From NCBI RefSeq assembly GCF_030378165.1, contig NZ_CP119766.1, positions 806,001 to 870,000 on the forward strand: a DNA stretch of 64,000 nt, in the 5' to 3' direction. This stretch comes from Flavobacterium panacagri. GTDB taxonomy: Bacteria; Bacteroidota; Bacteroidia; Flavobacteriales; Flavobacteriaceae. Positions 41,074 to 52,100 of this stretch are shown piece after piece. Numbering within the stretch: position 1 is the stretch's first letter; each line of letters opens with the position of its first letter. The position numbers and the translations under genes were made by a program. The notes beneath the pieces are model-generated. The model was not told the origin of the DNA, ran no database searches, and saw nothing but the letters and a program-made list of their open reading frames with translations.

Positions 41074-43473
41074 TTATTTTGCCCACTCGGTTTTAAAAGT
41101 GGTTTTTCCGTTTAACGGATTTGCAGCTACCTCGAAATTGTTTCCATTTTTGTTCACTTTTATTTCTTGTACCGCATCGCCTTCTGGTAAAAATACTTTG
41201 GCTGTTGCCGAAGTGGTTTTGTCGCTTGCGAATACTTTTAATGTCAGTTTACTCCAATCCATATCTTTTGTAGACTGCGCTAAACCAATGTGCGGAATTG
41301 CAGTTCCGTCTTTTACTAAAACTACAATTGGCACTTCACCCGCTTTGATTTTATGCCAGCCCGATTGGTACACTTTTTTAGTTTGATAATCGATCCAAGT
41401 TCCTTCTGGAAGGTAAACATCTCTTTCTTCAACCTCTTCAAAAAGTGGTGCCACCAACATACTTGATCCAAACAAATATTCATTATCCACTAACCAAGCT
41501 CCCGGATCGTTTGGATATTCTACAAAAAGAGCACGCATCATTGGCAATCCTTTTTGAGAACTTTCTTTAGCCTGAGCGTAGATATATGGCATTAATTCGT
41601 AACGCATATTATCAGCTTTTCTAAATCCTTCCAAGAATTCTTTGCTGTACAACCAAGGTTCGCGAGGCGGTTCTCCGTGGCTTCTTACGTGTGAAGTAAA
41701 CATTCCGAATGGTGTCCATCTTCTGTAAATATTCTCAGGAGATTTTGTTGCGAAACCTCCAACGTCATGACTCCAGAAACTGAATCCGCTTAATCCTAAT
41801 GAAAGTCCACCGCGTAATTCTGCAGACATCGCTCCGTTTGTAGTTTCAGAATCTCCTCCCCAATGTAAAGGATAACGCTGTGATCCTGCCCAAGTACTTC
41901 TTGCCCAGATTAAAGTATATCCTTTTTCTTTTTGCGTGATTTCTGCAACAGCTTTGTTATATCTTAATGGATATAAATTGTGCTCGTAAAAACCAGTTCT
42001 TCCCGAATGGTAAATTCCGTCTGGCGGAGCTGCTTCTCCAAAATCTACTTTGAAAACTGCAACGCCTTCATCAAATAATTTTTTCAATTTTCCTTGGTAC
42101 CAAGTTACCGTTTCTGGATTTGAGAAATCTAAAACAGCATCTTCATAAGGAAGATTTCCTTTTCTGTCTCTTACCGCTAAGTTTTTATCCATGATCTCAG
42201 GAAACAAAGTATTCTTTGGCGTGAAATAAGGCAACTGCCAAAGACAAACTTGGAAACCATCTTTCTTTAAATCCGACATCATTTTTGTAGCATCTGGGAA
42301 ACGAGATTTTGCAAATTCGTAGTTGTTTCTCCAATCTACATCAAACCAGCCCGTATCAAAGTGAATAACATCGGTTGGGATTTTGTATTTACGTAAATCT
42401 CTTGCCACATCTCTTCCTTCTTTTTCAGAGAAATAGGTAATACGGCTCATCCAGAAACCGAATGACCAAAGTGGTGGCATTGCTGCTTTTCCAGTCAAAT
42501 TCGTGTATTGGTCTAAGATATCTTTTGGTTCTCCGATAAAGAAAAACAAATCGGCTTCGTCATCTCCAATGTACATTTCGTTGGCACTTGAAAAGTATTT
42601 TCCAAAGTCAACTGTAATTGGTGTTGAATGGTGCATGAAAACGCCGTAACCACGACTGCTCATGTAAAACGGAATCGGTTTGTACATCGTTTCATTTTGG
42701 ATTCCGTTAGCGTCATCTGTCCATAAAACTACTTTTGAACCGCGTTTGTTGAATTGTGTAAATGATTCACCACATCCAAATATTTTTTCGTCTGGTTCTA
42801 AACTGAAGGCCGCGCCCATACTTCTTGAATAATCGCTGTTTCGGCGAACGTAAGAAAATGGAAGTGTCGGTGTGTATGTATTTTTAAAGTCGGTATCGTG
42901 AAGTGTACTTGTCAGTAATTTTCCTTTTTCATCGTAGATTTTTACGTGCCAAGGTTTTGTCAAAATTTCAACTCTTCCGTGTTTACTTGTGTAACTGTGA
43001 CCACCTTCTATTTTAGCATATTTCCATAATTCAGGATGATTTGGCGCAACGCCGTCAACCAACATCAAGGATTCTTTTTGCGGATGAAATTGTGGCCCAG
43101 AAGTGGTTTTAATACGAACCGTTCTATCTGAAACAAACTGAATTTCGAAAGGCAAAACAGGAGATTCTGCATATTCTGTTGTTGGAAATTCGTTTGCTTT
43201 TTCCACATCTGGTTTCATCATCATGTTGTTGAAAGCCTGACGTGTTTTATAATTGTATCGCAGATATTTGATCGTTCCTTTTCCTGTTACAGGATCAAAA
43301 GAAGCCAATTCGTCTGCGAAATAAAAAGTATTCAGATAGTTCTGAAAATCTTTACTGATATCGATTGGAGCATTCAGTACATCTGCGTTTTGAATTTGTG
43401 CTGTCGCTTTTGGCACAGCTAGAAATCCCAAAACAAAAGCAGAAACTAATGCGGTTAATTGTGAGTTTTTCAT
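41074..43473 (-). CDS. GH31 alpha-xylosidase
   Basis: A 799-residue exported enzyme (signal 1-26, ending PKATAQ). The N-terminal beta-sandwich (40-320) is followed by a GH31 barrel: WSFGFWMSR, VIHFDTGWFDVDW, the nucleophile VFKVDFGE (Asp477) and the acid/base WGGDSE (Asp541), then beta domains. FDTGWFDV and the long N-domain fit alpha-xylosidases of the YicI or BoGH31 kind. It removes alpha-1,6-xylose from the non-reducing end of xyloglucan oligosaccharides, which frees glucose for the GH3 enzyme. Located between GH2 and GH97 on the same strand. Confidence 0.9.
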   Translation of the reverse strand: MKNSQLTALVSAFVLGFLAVPKATAQIQNADVLNAPIDISKDFQNYLNTFYFADELASFDPVTGKGTIKYLRYNYKTRQAFNNMMMKPDVEKANEFPTTEYAESPVLPFEIQFVSDRTVRIKTTSGPQFHPQKESLMLVDGVAPNHPELWKYAKIEGGHSYTSKHGRVEILTKPWHVKIYDEKGKLLTSTLHDTDFKNTYTPTLPFSYVRRNSDYSRSMGAAFSLEPDEKIFGCGESFTQFNKRGSKVVLWTDDANGIQNETMYKPIPFYMSSRGYGVFMHHSTPITVDFGKYFSSANEMYIGDDEADLFFFIGEPKDILDQYTNLTGKAAMPPLWSFGFWMSRITYFSEKEGRDVARDLRKYKIPTDVIHFDTGWFDVDWRNNYEFAKSRFPDATKMMSDLKKDGFQVCLWQLPYFTPKNTLFPEIMDKNLAVRDRKGNLPYEDAVLDFSNPETVTWYQGKLKKLFDEGVAVFKVDFGEAAPPDGIYHSGRTGFYEHNLYPLRYNKAVAEITQKEKGYTLIWARSTWAGSQRYPLHWGGDSETTNGAMSAELRGGLSLGLSGFSFWSHDVGGFATKSPENIYRRWTPFGMFTSHVRSHGEPPREPWLYSKEFLEGFRKADNMRYELMPYIYAQAKESSQKGLPMMRALFVEYPNDPGAWLVDNEYLFGSSMLVAPLFEEVEERDVYLPEGTWIDYQTKKVYQSGWHKIKAGEVPIVVLVKDGTAIPHIGLAQSTKDMDWSKLTLKVFASDKTTSATAKVFLPEGDAVQEIKVNKNGNNFEVAANPLNGKTTFKTEWAK

Positions 43474-43500
43474 TGGTTAATAATGTAGATGTTAGTTCTC

Positions 43501-43587
43501 CTGCAAGGTTTTCAAAACCTTGTAGGTTTATAATTTTATTCGAAACTTATTATTTATACCTACAAAGTTTTGAAAACCTTGCAGGAA
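43501..43587. repeat. paired CTGCAAGG/CCTTGCAG hairpins
   Basis: TGCAAGGTTTTCAAAACCTTG and AAGTTTTGAAAACCTTGCAG (in part) are two hairpins that also pair with each other across 43501-43587. They lie between the GH2 stop and the GH31 start and resemble the CCTAACAGG pair at 30755-30857. Confidence 0.6.
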
Positions 43588-43596
43588 CTTGACTTA

Positions 43597-46080
43597 TTAT
43601 TCTGCCGTAATTACAATTGTAGCTTGTTTTAGCCCATTCGCTTTAGCGGTTAATTCTAATCTTCCAGATTTATCGCCAGATTGAACAATAACCAAACATT
43701 TTCCTGCCAAAGCCGTGTGTTTATTTCCTTTGTAAGACTCGTGGCTAACTGGATCTCCGCTGCAAACACCTACAATTTTTCCGTTTCCTTTTAAAGAGAA
43801 ATTAATTTCATTATTAGCATTTGGAGCTAAAGTTCCATTAGCATCTAAAATATCAACTGTAATAAATGACAAATCATTTTTATCTGCTTTGATAGTGCTT
43901 CTGTCCGCAGTCAATTTTAATTGAGAAGGATTTCCTGCTGTTTTAATTTCTTTTTCTAAAACCACTTTTCCATCTTTACGAGAAATCGCTTTTAAAGTTC
44001 CAGCTTCAAAAGGAATTCTCCACATTACGTGTAAATCGTCTCCTTTTTTGCTTCTTTTTCCAACTGATTTTCCGTTTACAAAAAGTTCCACCTCATCGGC
44101 TTTGTTGTAATATGCCCAAACATCAACAGTTTGTCCTGCTTTCCAGTTCCAATGCGGAAAAACGTGAAGAACCGTTTTATCTGTCCATTCGCTTTGGTAC
44201 ATATAATACACGTCTTTCGCGAAACCGGCTAAATCTACAATTCCGAAATAAGAACTGATAGACGGCCATTCGTATGGTGTTGGTTCTCCGATATAATCGA
44301 AACCTGTCCAGATATACATTCCAGAAAGGAAATCGTGTTTTTTAATGACTTTCCAAGTTGCTTCGTGCGTTGAACCCCAAGGAGTTTGGACTTGATCGTA
44401 TGCTGAGACCGTATTTCCAGGATTTCCTCCTTCAAATTTTTTATCCCAACTAACCGGCCATTTTTTGATGGTATCTGAAACCGTATCATAATAACCTCTT
44501 GTCTGCAAACCTGAAGTCGTTTCAGTTGCAATGAAAGGGGTTTTTGGAAAGTTTTTTAAATGATGTTCATACGTTTGATGTGCATAATTGTAGCCTATTA
44601 AATCTAAAACACCCGATCCAGCAAGCGGATTAATCGACACATTTTGTTTCTCAAATTGTAACGTTACCGCATCAATATTCATATTTACCGGCGGATTCAT
44701 CGCTGCAGTTAACGGACGCGTTTTATCATATTGACGCGTAATTGCAGCTAATTCTGTAGCAATCTCAATTCCTTTTTCATTCCATTGTTCTGGGATTTCA
44801 TTTCCGATACTCCAAACAAAAATACTTGGATGATTTCGGTCGCGAAGCAATTGATCGATTAGATCTTTTTTGTGCCATTTGTCCCAATCGTTTCCGTAAT
44901 CGTATTTGGTTTTGGTTTGTTTCCACATATCGAAAGCTTCGTCCATGACAATGAAACCCATTTTATCACATAAATCTAAAAGCTCTGGAGCAGGCGGATT
45001 GTGTGAAGTTCTGATTCCGTTTACGCCCATTTCTTTCATGATCTCTAACTGACGTTCGATCGCACGAGTATTAATCGCCGCACCTAACGGCCCTAAATCA
45101 TGATGCAAACAAACTCCTTTTATTTTGACCTGTTTTCCATTTAAAATAAAACCTTTGTTCAAATCGAATTTAAAATCTCTGATTCCGAAATTGGTTTTGT
45201 ATTGATCGATGATTTTATCGTCAAGCGAAATTTCGGTAACGGCTGTATATAATTCTGGTTTTTCAACCGACCATAAAATCGGCGTTTCAACTTCTGCCGA
45301 TTGTTTTACGATTTGATTGGCATTGGCACCAATTGTTATATTTTGAGTAACCGATGTTACTTTAGTCTCTTCTTTAAAAATAGTTGTAGTTACTGTTGCC
45401 TTTTTTTCTTCAGCATATTGATTTCTGATAGTTGTTTCAAAATTAACGGAAGCATTTTCAGCAGTAACTTTTGGAGTTGTAATATACGTTCCCCATTGTC
45501 CCACATGGAGTTTATCAGTAGTTTCGATCCAGACATTTCTAAAAATTCCTGAACCGGAATACCAGCGTGAATTAGGTTGTTTTGAATTGTCAACCTTAAC
45601 AATTATTTCGTTGTTTTTGTCTCCGTAATTTAAATATGGCGACATGTCATATTGAAAACCAATATATCCGTTTGGACGTTTTCCTAAATAATGACCGTTT
45701 ATCCAGACTTCACTGTCTTTGTAAACACCGTCAAAAGTAATAGAAGTAATTTTTGTGCTGTCTTCTGCAGCGACTTTGAATGTTTTTTTGTACCAGCCTA
45801 AACCTCCGTTTAATGCTCCGCCTCCATAACCTGCGGGACTCTTTTCATCAAATTTCCCTTCGATGCTCCAATCGTGCGGCACATCTAAAGTTCTCCATTT
45901 TGTTGAAGCTCCAATGGTATCTTTATCGATTATGCTATCATTCAAATGAAAACTCCAATCTGCATTAAAAGAAACTTTTCTGCTATTGAATTTTTCGTCT
46001 GTTGATGATTTGCATGCCGTTAATAAAAGGGCACACACCAATAGTAATCCTAGTTTTTTACACGAAGTTAGCTGCAACAT
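43597..46080 (-). CDS. GH2 beta-galactosidase lipoprotein
   Basis: An 827-residue lipoprotein (lipobox LLLTAC, cysteine about 23). Domain order: sugar-binding jelly roll (40-190; GGGALNGGLGWYKKTF), Ig-like (200-310), GH2 barrel (320-610) with CLHHDLGPLG, RTSHNPPAPE and the acid/base in SIGNEIPEQW, then a DUF4982-like domain and a C-terminal Ig/Big-type domain (SLKGNGKIVGVCSGDPVSHE in part). It should strip beta-1,2-galactose from xyloglucan side chains before the xylosidase acts. It is the first enzyme after the SusC/D/binding-protein block, with a stem-loop in the 77-bp gap. Confidence 0.9.
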   Translation of the reverse strand: MLQLTSCKKLGLLLVCALLLTACKSSTDEKFNSRKVSFNADWSFHLNDSIIDKDTIGASTKWRTLDVPHDWSIEGKFDEKSPAGYGGGALNGGLGWYKKTFKVAAEDSTKITSITFDGVYKDSEVWINGHYLGKRPNGYIGFQYDMSPYLNYGDKNNEIIVKVDNSKQPNSRWYSGSGIFRNVWIETTDKLHVGQWGTYITTPKVTAENASVNFETTIRNQYAEEKKATVTTTIFKEETKVTSVTQNITIGANANQIVKQSAEVETPILWSVEKPELYTAVTEISLDDKIIDQYKTNFGIRDFKFDLNKGFILNGKQVKIKGVCLHHDLGPLGAAINTRAIERQLEIMKEMGVNGIRTSHNPPAPELLDLCDKMGFIVMDEAFDMWKQTKTKYDYGNDWDKWHKKDLIDQLLRDRNHPSIFVWSIGNEIPEQWNEKGIEIATELAAITRQYDKTRPLTAAMNPPVNMNIDAVTLQFEKQNVSINPLAGSGVLDLIGYNYAHQTYEHHLKNFPKTPFIATETTSGLQTRGYYDTVSDTIKKWPVSWDKKFEGGNPGNTVSAYDQVQTPWGSTHEATWKVIKKHDFLSGMYIWTGFDYIGEPTPYEWPSISSYFGIVDLAGFAKDVYYMYQSEWTDKTVLHVFPHWNWKAGQTVDVWAYYNKADEVELFVNGKSVGKRSKKGDDLHVMWRIPFEAGTLKAISRKDGKVVLEKEIKTAGNPSQLKLTADRSTIKADKNDLSFITVDILDANGTLAPNANNEINFSLKGNGKIVGVCSGDPVSHESYKGNKHTALAGKCLVIVQSGDKSGRLELTAKANGLKQATIVITAE

Positions 46081-46098
46081 AGTATTCTAAATTTTAAT

Positions 46099-46131
46099 AA
46101 CATGAAAGCAGTTTAATCCTGCTTTCATGTT
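46099..46131. terminator. stem-loop between binding-protein and enzyme genes
   Basis: AACATGAAAGCAG and CTGCTTTCATGTT form a perfect 13-bp stem with a 7-nt loop in the gap between the binding-protein stop (46158) and the GH2 start (46080). It has no long T-run, so it more likely marks partial termination or an RNA stability border. Confidence 0.6.
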
Positions 46132-46157
46132 ATTTTTAAACTGAAAGATATTAATTT

Positions 46158-47525
46158 TTAGGGAATTATGTAATGAAATACAAACCATTCATCTTTTCCT
46201 GCATCATAAGATGTTCCGAACCAAATCCCTTTTTGGAGATAATCATTATTGAAAGCCTTTACCACTTTAATAACACTTACAGTCGGATTCATCCAACTAT
46301 CTGGATTTTGAATTAGTGTATTTGTTCCTAAATTAATTTCATTTTTCTCTTCATCTATTGTAAACAATCCCGTGGTTACTACACCGTTTTGGCTACGAGT
46401 ATAATTTAGTTTCCCTCCGAATTGATCAAAACGAATCCATGAATTACCTGCAGCTGCAGTCCAATCATCATTCCAGCCCCAGTTATAAGAACTTGCAGCA
46501 CCAGTAGTCCATCCTTTTCCTTTTCCAATCCAGTCAACTGGGTTTCCATTTCCGTCTAAACTCCAAACTCTTCCTGAACCTACTCCGCCAGTAATCATTT
46601 TTAATAATTCACCAGAAGCAAAAGTTGGATCGAAACCTTCATCATAACTCGGTCCGGTAACAGGTGGTACGTAATTGTCTGCATAATCTTTTGCAACAAA
46701 GTTCCAGATATACCACCATGCTCCTTCGCTATTCGTTCTCATAATAGCAATTCTTAACTGATTTTCAGTAAGTTTTAAGATTTTGATGTTATTTGTCCAG
46801 TTGCTTGCATTTGCAATATAATTGTCCGGTCTTAAAATTGTTGCTCCAGTTGTTGTTAAAGTATGTGTATTGATATCCAAGAAATAAGTACCACTTTCTT
46901 TAAGCGTTCCATCGGCTTCATTAACTTTCATAAATGGACCGCCTTCAAGACTAAAAGTCATTGTTCTTCCCCAATGCATATCTGCATCTGTGCTTGAATT
47001 CGCATTTCCTTCTGGTTCCCAGTTTGGTGTAAAATTACCCCATTCTACCGTAGTACTTGGGTCTGCAAATGACATTGCTCCAGGAGCCATACCATATTTA
47101 CCATTATCGGCAATCCAAACTTTTTGTTTTCCTACTCCTCCAGATAAAGCTGTCCAAAGTGGGTCATTCACATAATTTAAATTGTCCTGAGTTACAGTTA
47201 TGGTAACTGGATCAAGTTCTACGATTCCTCCACCAGTAACTGCTGAGATTTTTATCGTATAATTTCCTTTAAAAGCGTATTTTACAGTTTCAACGGCTTT
47301 GTCTGATTTTCCTGTTACATAATCCCAGTTTAATATAACACCTGGAGTTGTATTTTTCAGGATTACAGTATTTCCTCCTGGATCTGCTGTTAAATCTTGA
47401 GTAATTTCAAAATGTATATCCGATTTATCCATCGCGCCGTCAAGGGAATAACTGTCAGGCGAACAAGATGATACCAGCATGGCCAGCATCAAAAATGTCG
47501 TAATTAATACTTTTATATTTTTCAT
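46158..47525 (-). CDS. surface glycan-binding lipoprotein of the locus
   Basis: A 455-residue lipoprotein starting at the ATG at 47525 (lipobox LVSSC, cysteine about 21); an upstream in-frame ATG overlaps susD and is unlikely. A PKD-like domain (about 35-125; LTADPGGNTVILKNTTPGVI in part) is followed by two related beta domains. Each opens with a Gly-Gly-Val-Gly motif, LSGGVGKQKVWIADNG and ITGGVGSGRVWSLDGNG, and is rich in Trp and Tyr suited to stacking on sugars (AWWYIWNF, YNWGWNDDW). It is third in a SusC-SusD-lipoprotein set with 22 bp from susD, so it should help capture polysaccharide at the cell surface. Confidence 0.75.
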   Translation of the reverse strand: MKNIKVLITTFLMLAMLVSSCSPDSYSLDGAMDKSDIHFEITQDLTADPGGNTVILKNTTPGVILNWDYVTGKSDKAVETVKYAFKGNYTIKISAVTGGGIVELDPVTITVTQDNLNYVNDPLWTALSGGVGKQKVWIADNGKYGMAPGAMSFADPSTTVEWGNFTPNWEPEGNANSSTDADMHWGRTMTFSLEGGPFMKVNEADGTLKESGTYFLDINTHTLTTTGATILRPDNYIANASNWTNNIKILKLTENQLRIAIMRTNSEGAWWYIWNFVAKDYADNYVPPVTGPSYDEGFDPTFASGELLKMITGGVGSGRVWSLDGNGNPVDWIGKGKGWTTGAASSYNWGWNDDWTAAAGNSWIRFDQFGGKLNYTRSQNGVVTTGLFTIDEEKNEINLGTNTLIQNPDSWMNPTVSVIKVVKAFNNDYLQKGIWFGTSYDAGKDEWFVFHYIIP

Positions 47526-47547
47526 TTTTTTACTTTTTAAATTAAAA

Positions 47548-49122
47548 CTACCAGCCTGCATTTTGTTTTAAAACTCCATTAGATAATGTAATCTGAGTAT
47601 TTGGAATCTGCTGTAATCCTTTTGTATTTTGGATGTTTACTGTAGAAATTGTTTTTGTAGTCTGCACACCTCCATTTAACAAAGTTGTAGTCTCCGCAAT
47701 GGTTGAAGATGCTTTTCCAATTCCTTGACGTAGTAAATCCCAATATCTAACTCCTTCTAGAGCAAATTCTAAATGTCTTTCGTTCATTATGTTGTCATAA
47801 TTAACTGGAATAGAATTAAAAGCTGTTTTGTACGCTCTTCTTCTAACATCATCAAAGTAAGCTTGTGCATTTCCGCTTCCTAATTCTGCTGCCATTAAAA
47901 GTACATCAGCATATCTTAATACTACATAATCTTGAAACTGACTGATATCCCAGAACTGGCTTCCCATCGTTAATGGAAGATCTTTTCCATCTTTATCTAC
48001 CATTGGAGTATATTTTTTGTTGTAGTAACCTGTATACTCACGCTGATTGTTTATTTTATCGAATGGGATTTTTTCTTCTGCAATTCCAATTACTGTTGAA
48101 ACACGTCTTGTATCATTAGCAGCATAAGCATTCCATAATTTAGAATTCACTGTTATACCCCAGCCACGTCCGTAAGGATAAGACGAGAATTCTCTCATTC
48201 CAAACATTACCAACCAGTGATTACCATCAGTATTTCCGTTATAATCACTCGTGTAAGTATATTTTATAGAAAATACTATTTCTTTATTCGCTTCACCTGC
48301 ATATTTGTCAACAGAAGCTGCCGGCCATAATGTAGAGAAATCCTCTAATAAACCATGTCCGCTAGATGCTACTACATCTTCTAAATGTGCCAAAGCTTGT
48401 GCTTTAGTCACTACTCCTGCTAAATCCGTTTTGCCATAATATCCTGTGTAGTACAAGTAAACACGACCAAGTAAAGATTTTGCTGCCCATTTTGTAATAC
48501 GTCCGCTAACTGTTGCGCTGTAAGCTGACGATGGTAAATGATCTGAAGCAAAAACTAAATCTTCTGCAATTACTTTATACACTTCTTCTGGCGCTGCCTG
48601 AGGAATATTTTCTGTTGAAGGCTTAGTCAATAAAGGAATATTTCCCCATAAACGAACCATTTCAAAATACAAGTAAGCTCTGATAAATCTTGTTTCAGAC
48701 TCATAAGTATTTCTTAAAGTAGTATCGCCTTTCCAGTCAATTTGATCCATTTTTGACAATAAAACATTACAACGATAAAGCGCTTTATAGTATGCGATCC
48801 AGTTACCGTTCAGCATATCAATATCAGATGGTGAACGTTGAATGTTAAACTCATCAATAGCAGCATAATTGTAGCCGTCTGAATTTCCTGTTCCTCCAAA
48901 ACAATCATCAGACATTACTTCACTAATTACCGGAACTCCTAAACCAGAAGCTCCTGTCGCCACCTGCATTCCATCATAACAACCAACTAATGCTGCGTAT
49001 GCATCATCTGTAGTTTTATAAAAATTTCCATCTGTCTGTTGTGTAAGAGGTTCTGTTTCTAGACTGCAAGAACCAAGAGAAAGTAAACTCAAACAGAAAA
49101 TATATAAATAAGTCTTTTTCAT
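47548..49122 (-). CDS. SusD/RagB-family nutrient-binding lipoprotein
   Basis: A 524-residue lipoprotein (lipobox LLSLGSC, cysteine 19). The SusD helical TPR-like scaffold is evident: ETRFIRAYLYFEMVRLWGNI, a conserved AAKSLLGRVYLYYTGYYG block, and near the C-terminus YVVLRYADVLLMAAEL and NERHLEFALEGVRYWDLLR, the most diagnostic pieces. It sits on the outer surface as a lid over its SusC partner and binds the oligosaccharide. It lies 11 bp after susC. The substrate, xyloglucan, is inferred from the enzymes. Confidence 0.95.
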   Translation of the reverse strand: MKKTYLYIFCLSLLSLGSCSLETEPLTQQTDGNFYKTTDDAYAALVGCYDGMQVATGASGLGVPVISEVMSDDCFGGTGNSDGYNYAAIDEFNIQRSPSDIDMLNGNWIAYYKALYRCNVLLSKMDQIDWKGDTTLRNTYESETRFIRAYLYFEMVRLWGNIPLLTKPSTENIPQAAPEEVYKVIAEDLVFASDHLPSSAYSATVSGRITKWAAKSLLGRVYLYYTGYYGKTDLAGVVTKAQALAHLEDVVASSGHGLLEDFSTLWPAASVDKYAGEANKEIVFSIKYTYTSDYNGNTDGNHWLVMFGMREFSSYPYGRGWGITVNSKLWNAYAANDTRRVSTVIGIAEEKIPFDKINNQREYTGYYNKKYTPMVDKDGKDLPLTMGSQFWDISQFQDYVVLRYADVLLMAAELGSGNAQAYFDDVRRRAYKTAFNSIPVNYDNIMNERHLEFALEGVRYWDLLRQGIGKASSTIAETTTLLNGGVQTTKTISTVNIQNTKGLQQIPNTQITLSNGVLKQNAGW

Positions 49123-49133
49123 TTTTTTATGTA

Positions 49134-52100
49134 TTAAAGTTTAACATTTAGACCTAACATAAATGTTCTTGGTCTTGGATAGTAACCCACATCAACCCCT
49201 GATGAAAACTTTTGATCATCATTAGAAGAACCAAATCCTATTTCAGGATCCATTCCGTCATACTTTGTGAAAGTATAAAGGTTCAATACTGAGAAATACA
49301 TTCTAAACTGACTTGCAAAAAATGGTTTTGAATGTTTCATTTTTGCTAAATCAAATCCTAATGTTACGGTGTTGATTCTTAAGAAATCTCCATCCTGAAC
49401 GTATAGATCAGAGAATTGAGTAAAGTTTCTATTATCCTCTGTTACTCTTGGCATTGTGTTCGAAGAACCTTCTCCGTGCCAACGGCTTAATATTGCCGAA
49501 GTATAATTTCCGTAAGTATTTGCCTGATTTCTGTACGATTGTACGATTTGGTTTCCAGCTACTCCATTTGCATTAAGCGAAAAATCGAAAGCTTTATAAC
49601 TAGCTGATAGAGAGAATCCGTAAGTAAAATCAGGGTTTGGATTTCCGATGCTTGTTTTGTCTGAAGCATCGATTTTATCATCTCCATTTGTGTTTACATA
49701 AATCAAATCTCCAGGTGCAGCATTTGGCTGTAAAACTACTCCGTTAGCCGATTTGTAATTGTCAATCTGTGCTTGGTTTTGGAAAACTCCTCCTGTTTTA
49801 TATCCCCAGAAATATCCTAATGGATGTCCGTTTTCTGCTCTATAAAACTCGCCTGAGTTATCGTAAAGTTCGCCATTTAAACCGTGGATAATTCCATCTG
49901 CATTTGGAATTGACCCAACCGTATTTTTATTATAAGCACCATTTGCACTTACGCTGTAATTAAAATCTCCAATTTTATTCTGATAGTTTAAACTTAACTC
50001 AACTCCTTTATTAACCACATCTCCTCCGTTAATAAATGGAGCGTCAGCACCAGCAGTTGCCAAGATTGGAGCTAAAATAAGCCAGTCTTTGTTTGTTTTT
50101 TTATACACATCAAAGTTCACACTTAATGCATTGTCCAAAAATCTTGCATCAAACCCAAGGTCAATTTGCTCTGAAGTTTCCCATTTTAGATCAGGGTTTG
50201 CAATGTTTTGAGGATATGCACCTGGTGTTAGTACACCTTCTTTATCGCCAAAACTGTAGTTTGTATTATTAGATTTTATCAAAGATAAAAATTGGAAAGA
50301 TCTAATACTCTGGTTTCCTACTTGTCCCCAGCTTGCTCTAAATTTAAGGAAGTTGAATACTTTTGAATCTTTTAAGAATTCTTCATTAGAAGCAACCCAT
50401 CCTCCAGAAACTGACGGGAAATAACCCCATTGATTTCCTTGTGCAAATTTTGAAGAACCATCTGCTCTAAGAGTAGCATTGAATAAATACTTTTCTTGGT
50501 AATTGTAATTTAATCTTCCGAAGTAAGACATTAAAACATTTTCAAACTTACTTCCTTTCATTGACATTCTTGCACCATCTTTATTGGTAGTGTTGTCAAT
50601 CCATGCGTGTTCTAAATCATTAAAAACAGAATCTGCATTGGCTGCTTCTATAGAAGTTATATTGTAATTGATATAAGATGTACCAGCCATAGCTTCAAAA
50701 TGGTGACTATCGGCTACGTTAAATTTATATGTCAACAAGTTATCCCAGTTGATGCTTCTGCTTTTATTCATGTTCTGATTTACTCTGTCAAAAGCATTGT
50801 TAGCATAAATTGACAATCTGTAAATTGGCGAATAAGAATGTCCTTCACTTACATTATAATCCAAACCTAAAGTCGTTTTGAAAGTCAGGTTTTTAACTGG
50901 CTGGATCTGCAAGTACACATTTCCTAATAATTTTTGGCTGTTGCTTTCATTTTGATTATTGTACACCATCAAAGCATAAGGGTTTGCCACACCAGTTAAC
51001 CAAGGCTCTGTACTTCCTGAAGTATCAAAGTAGTTTCCGTTAGCATCATACATTGGCAGTAAAGGTGTTGCTTGAAAAGCACCTCTTAAAGAGTTGTTAT
51101 ATTGATTTCCAACACCAATTCCGTTTCTGTCAATGTAAGCAAAACTCAGGTTTTCTCCAATTGTCACAACATCTTTGTATAATTTATGTTCTGAATTGAA
51201 TCTGAAATTATAACGTTCATAGTTAGATAAGTCTGGTCCTCCTACAACACCTTCTTGCCCTAAGTAAGACAAAGAAGCTGAATAAACAGAAGTCTCAGAA
51301 CCGCCTGAAGCCCCAAAAGAGAAATTTTTTGTAGCCGCATTATCTGTCAGCATTTTATCCATCCAGTTGGTTCCAGAACCCATTCCTGCAATTTGAGCAT
51401 TTGTAAAATACGGTGTATTACCAGAGTTTACTCTTGCTTCATTTAATATTGTTGCATATTCCCTAGCATCCAGCAAATCTACTTTTCTAGCTACTGACTG
51501 AACGCCATAGTATTGATCGAATGTGATTTGTCCAGTTGCACCACGTTTTCCTTTTTTTGTTGTAACCAACACCACTCCATTTGAAGCTTGTGAACCGTAA
51601 ATTGCTGCCGAAGCTGCATCTTTTAAAACAGAAATAGATTCGATATCAGAGTTATTCAAATACGAAATATCCCCTGTAAGTACGCCGTCAACAACATAAA
51701 GCGGATTACTTCCTGCCGTTGAACCAACTCCTCTAATTACTACATTCAGGCTTTCTCCCGGTTGGCCAGAAGTAGAAGTAATTTGAAGACCCGCCGCCTG
51801 ACCTTGAAGTGCCTGAAGCGCATTGGTAGTATTTGTTTTTGTTAGGTTTTCTCCACTAACCTGAGTTACAGCATTTGTAACCAAGGTTTTCTTTTGAGAA
51901 CCATATCCAATAACCACAACTTCTTTAAGTTCTGCTGTTTCTGGCTGTAAAACCGCGTTGACTACTTTTTGATCGCCAACCTTAATATTCTGTGTTTTAA
52001 ATCCCACAAAAGTGAATACTAAAACATCGCCTGTTTTGGCTTCAATTTTATATTTTCCATCAAAATCGGTAATAGTACTCGATTTTGTTCCCTGTACTTG

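Noticed and set aside
8563..43587. CRISPR array
   Set aside because: Repeats are palindromic, dispersed and not regularly spaced; no cas genes are seen.
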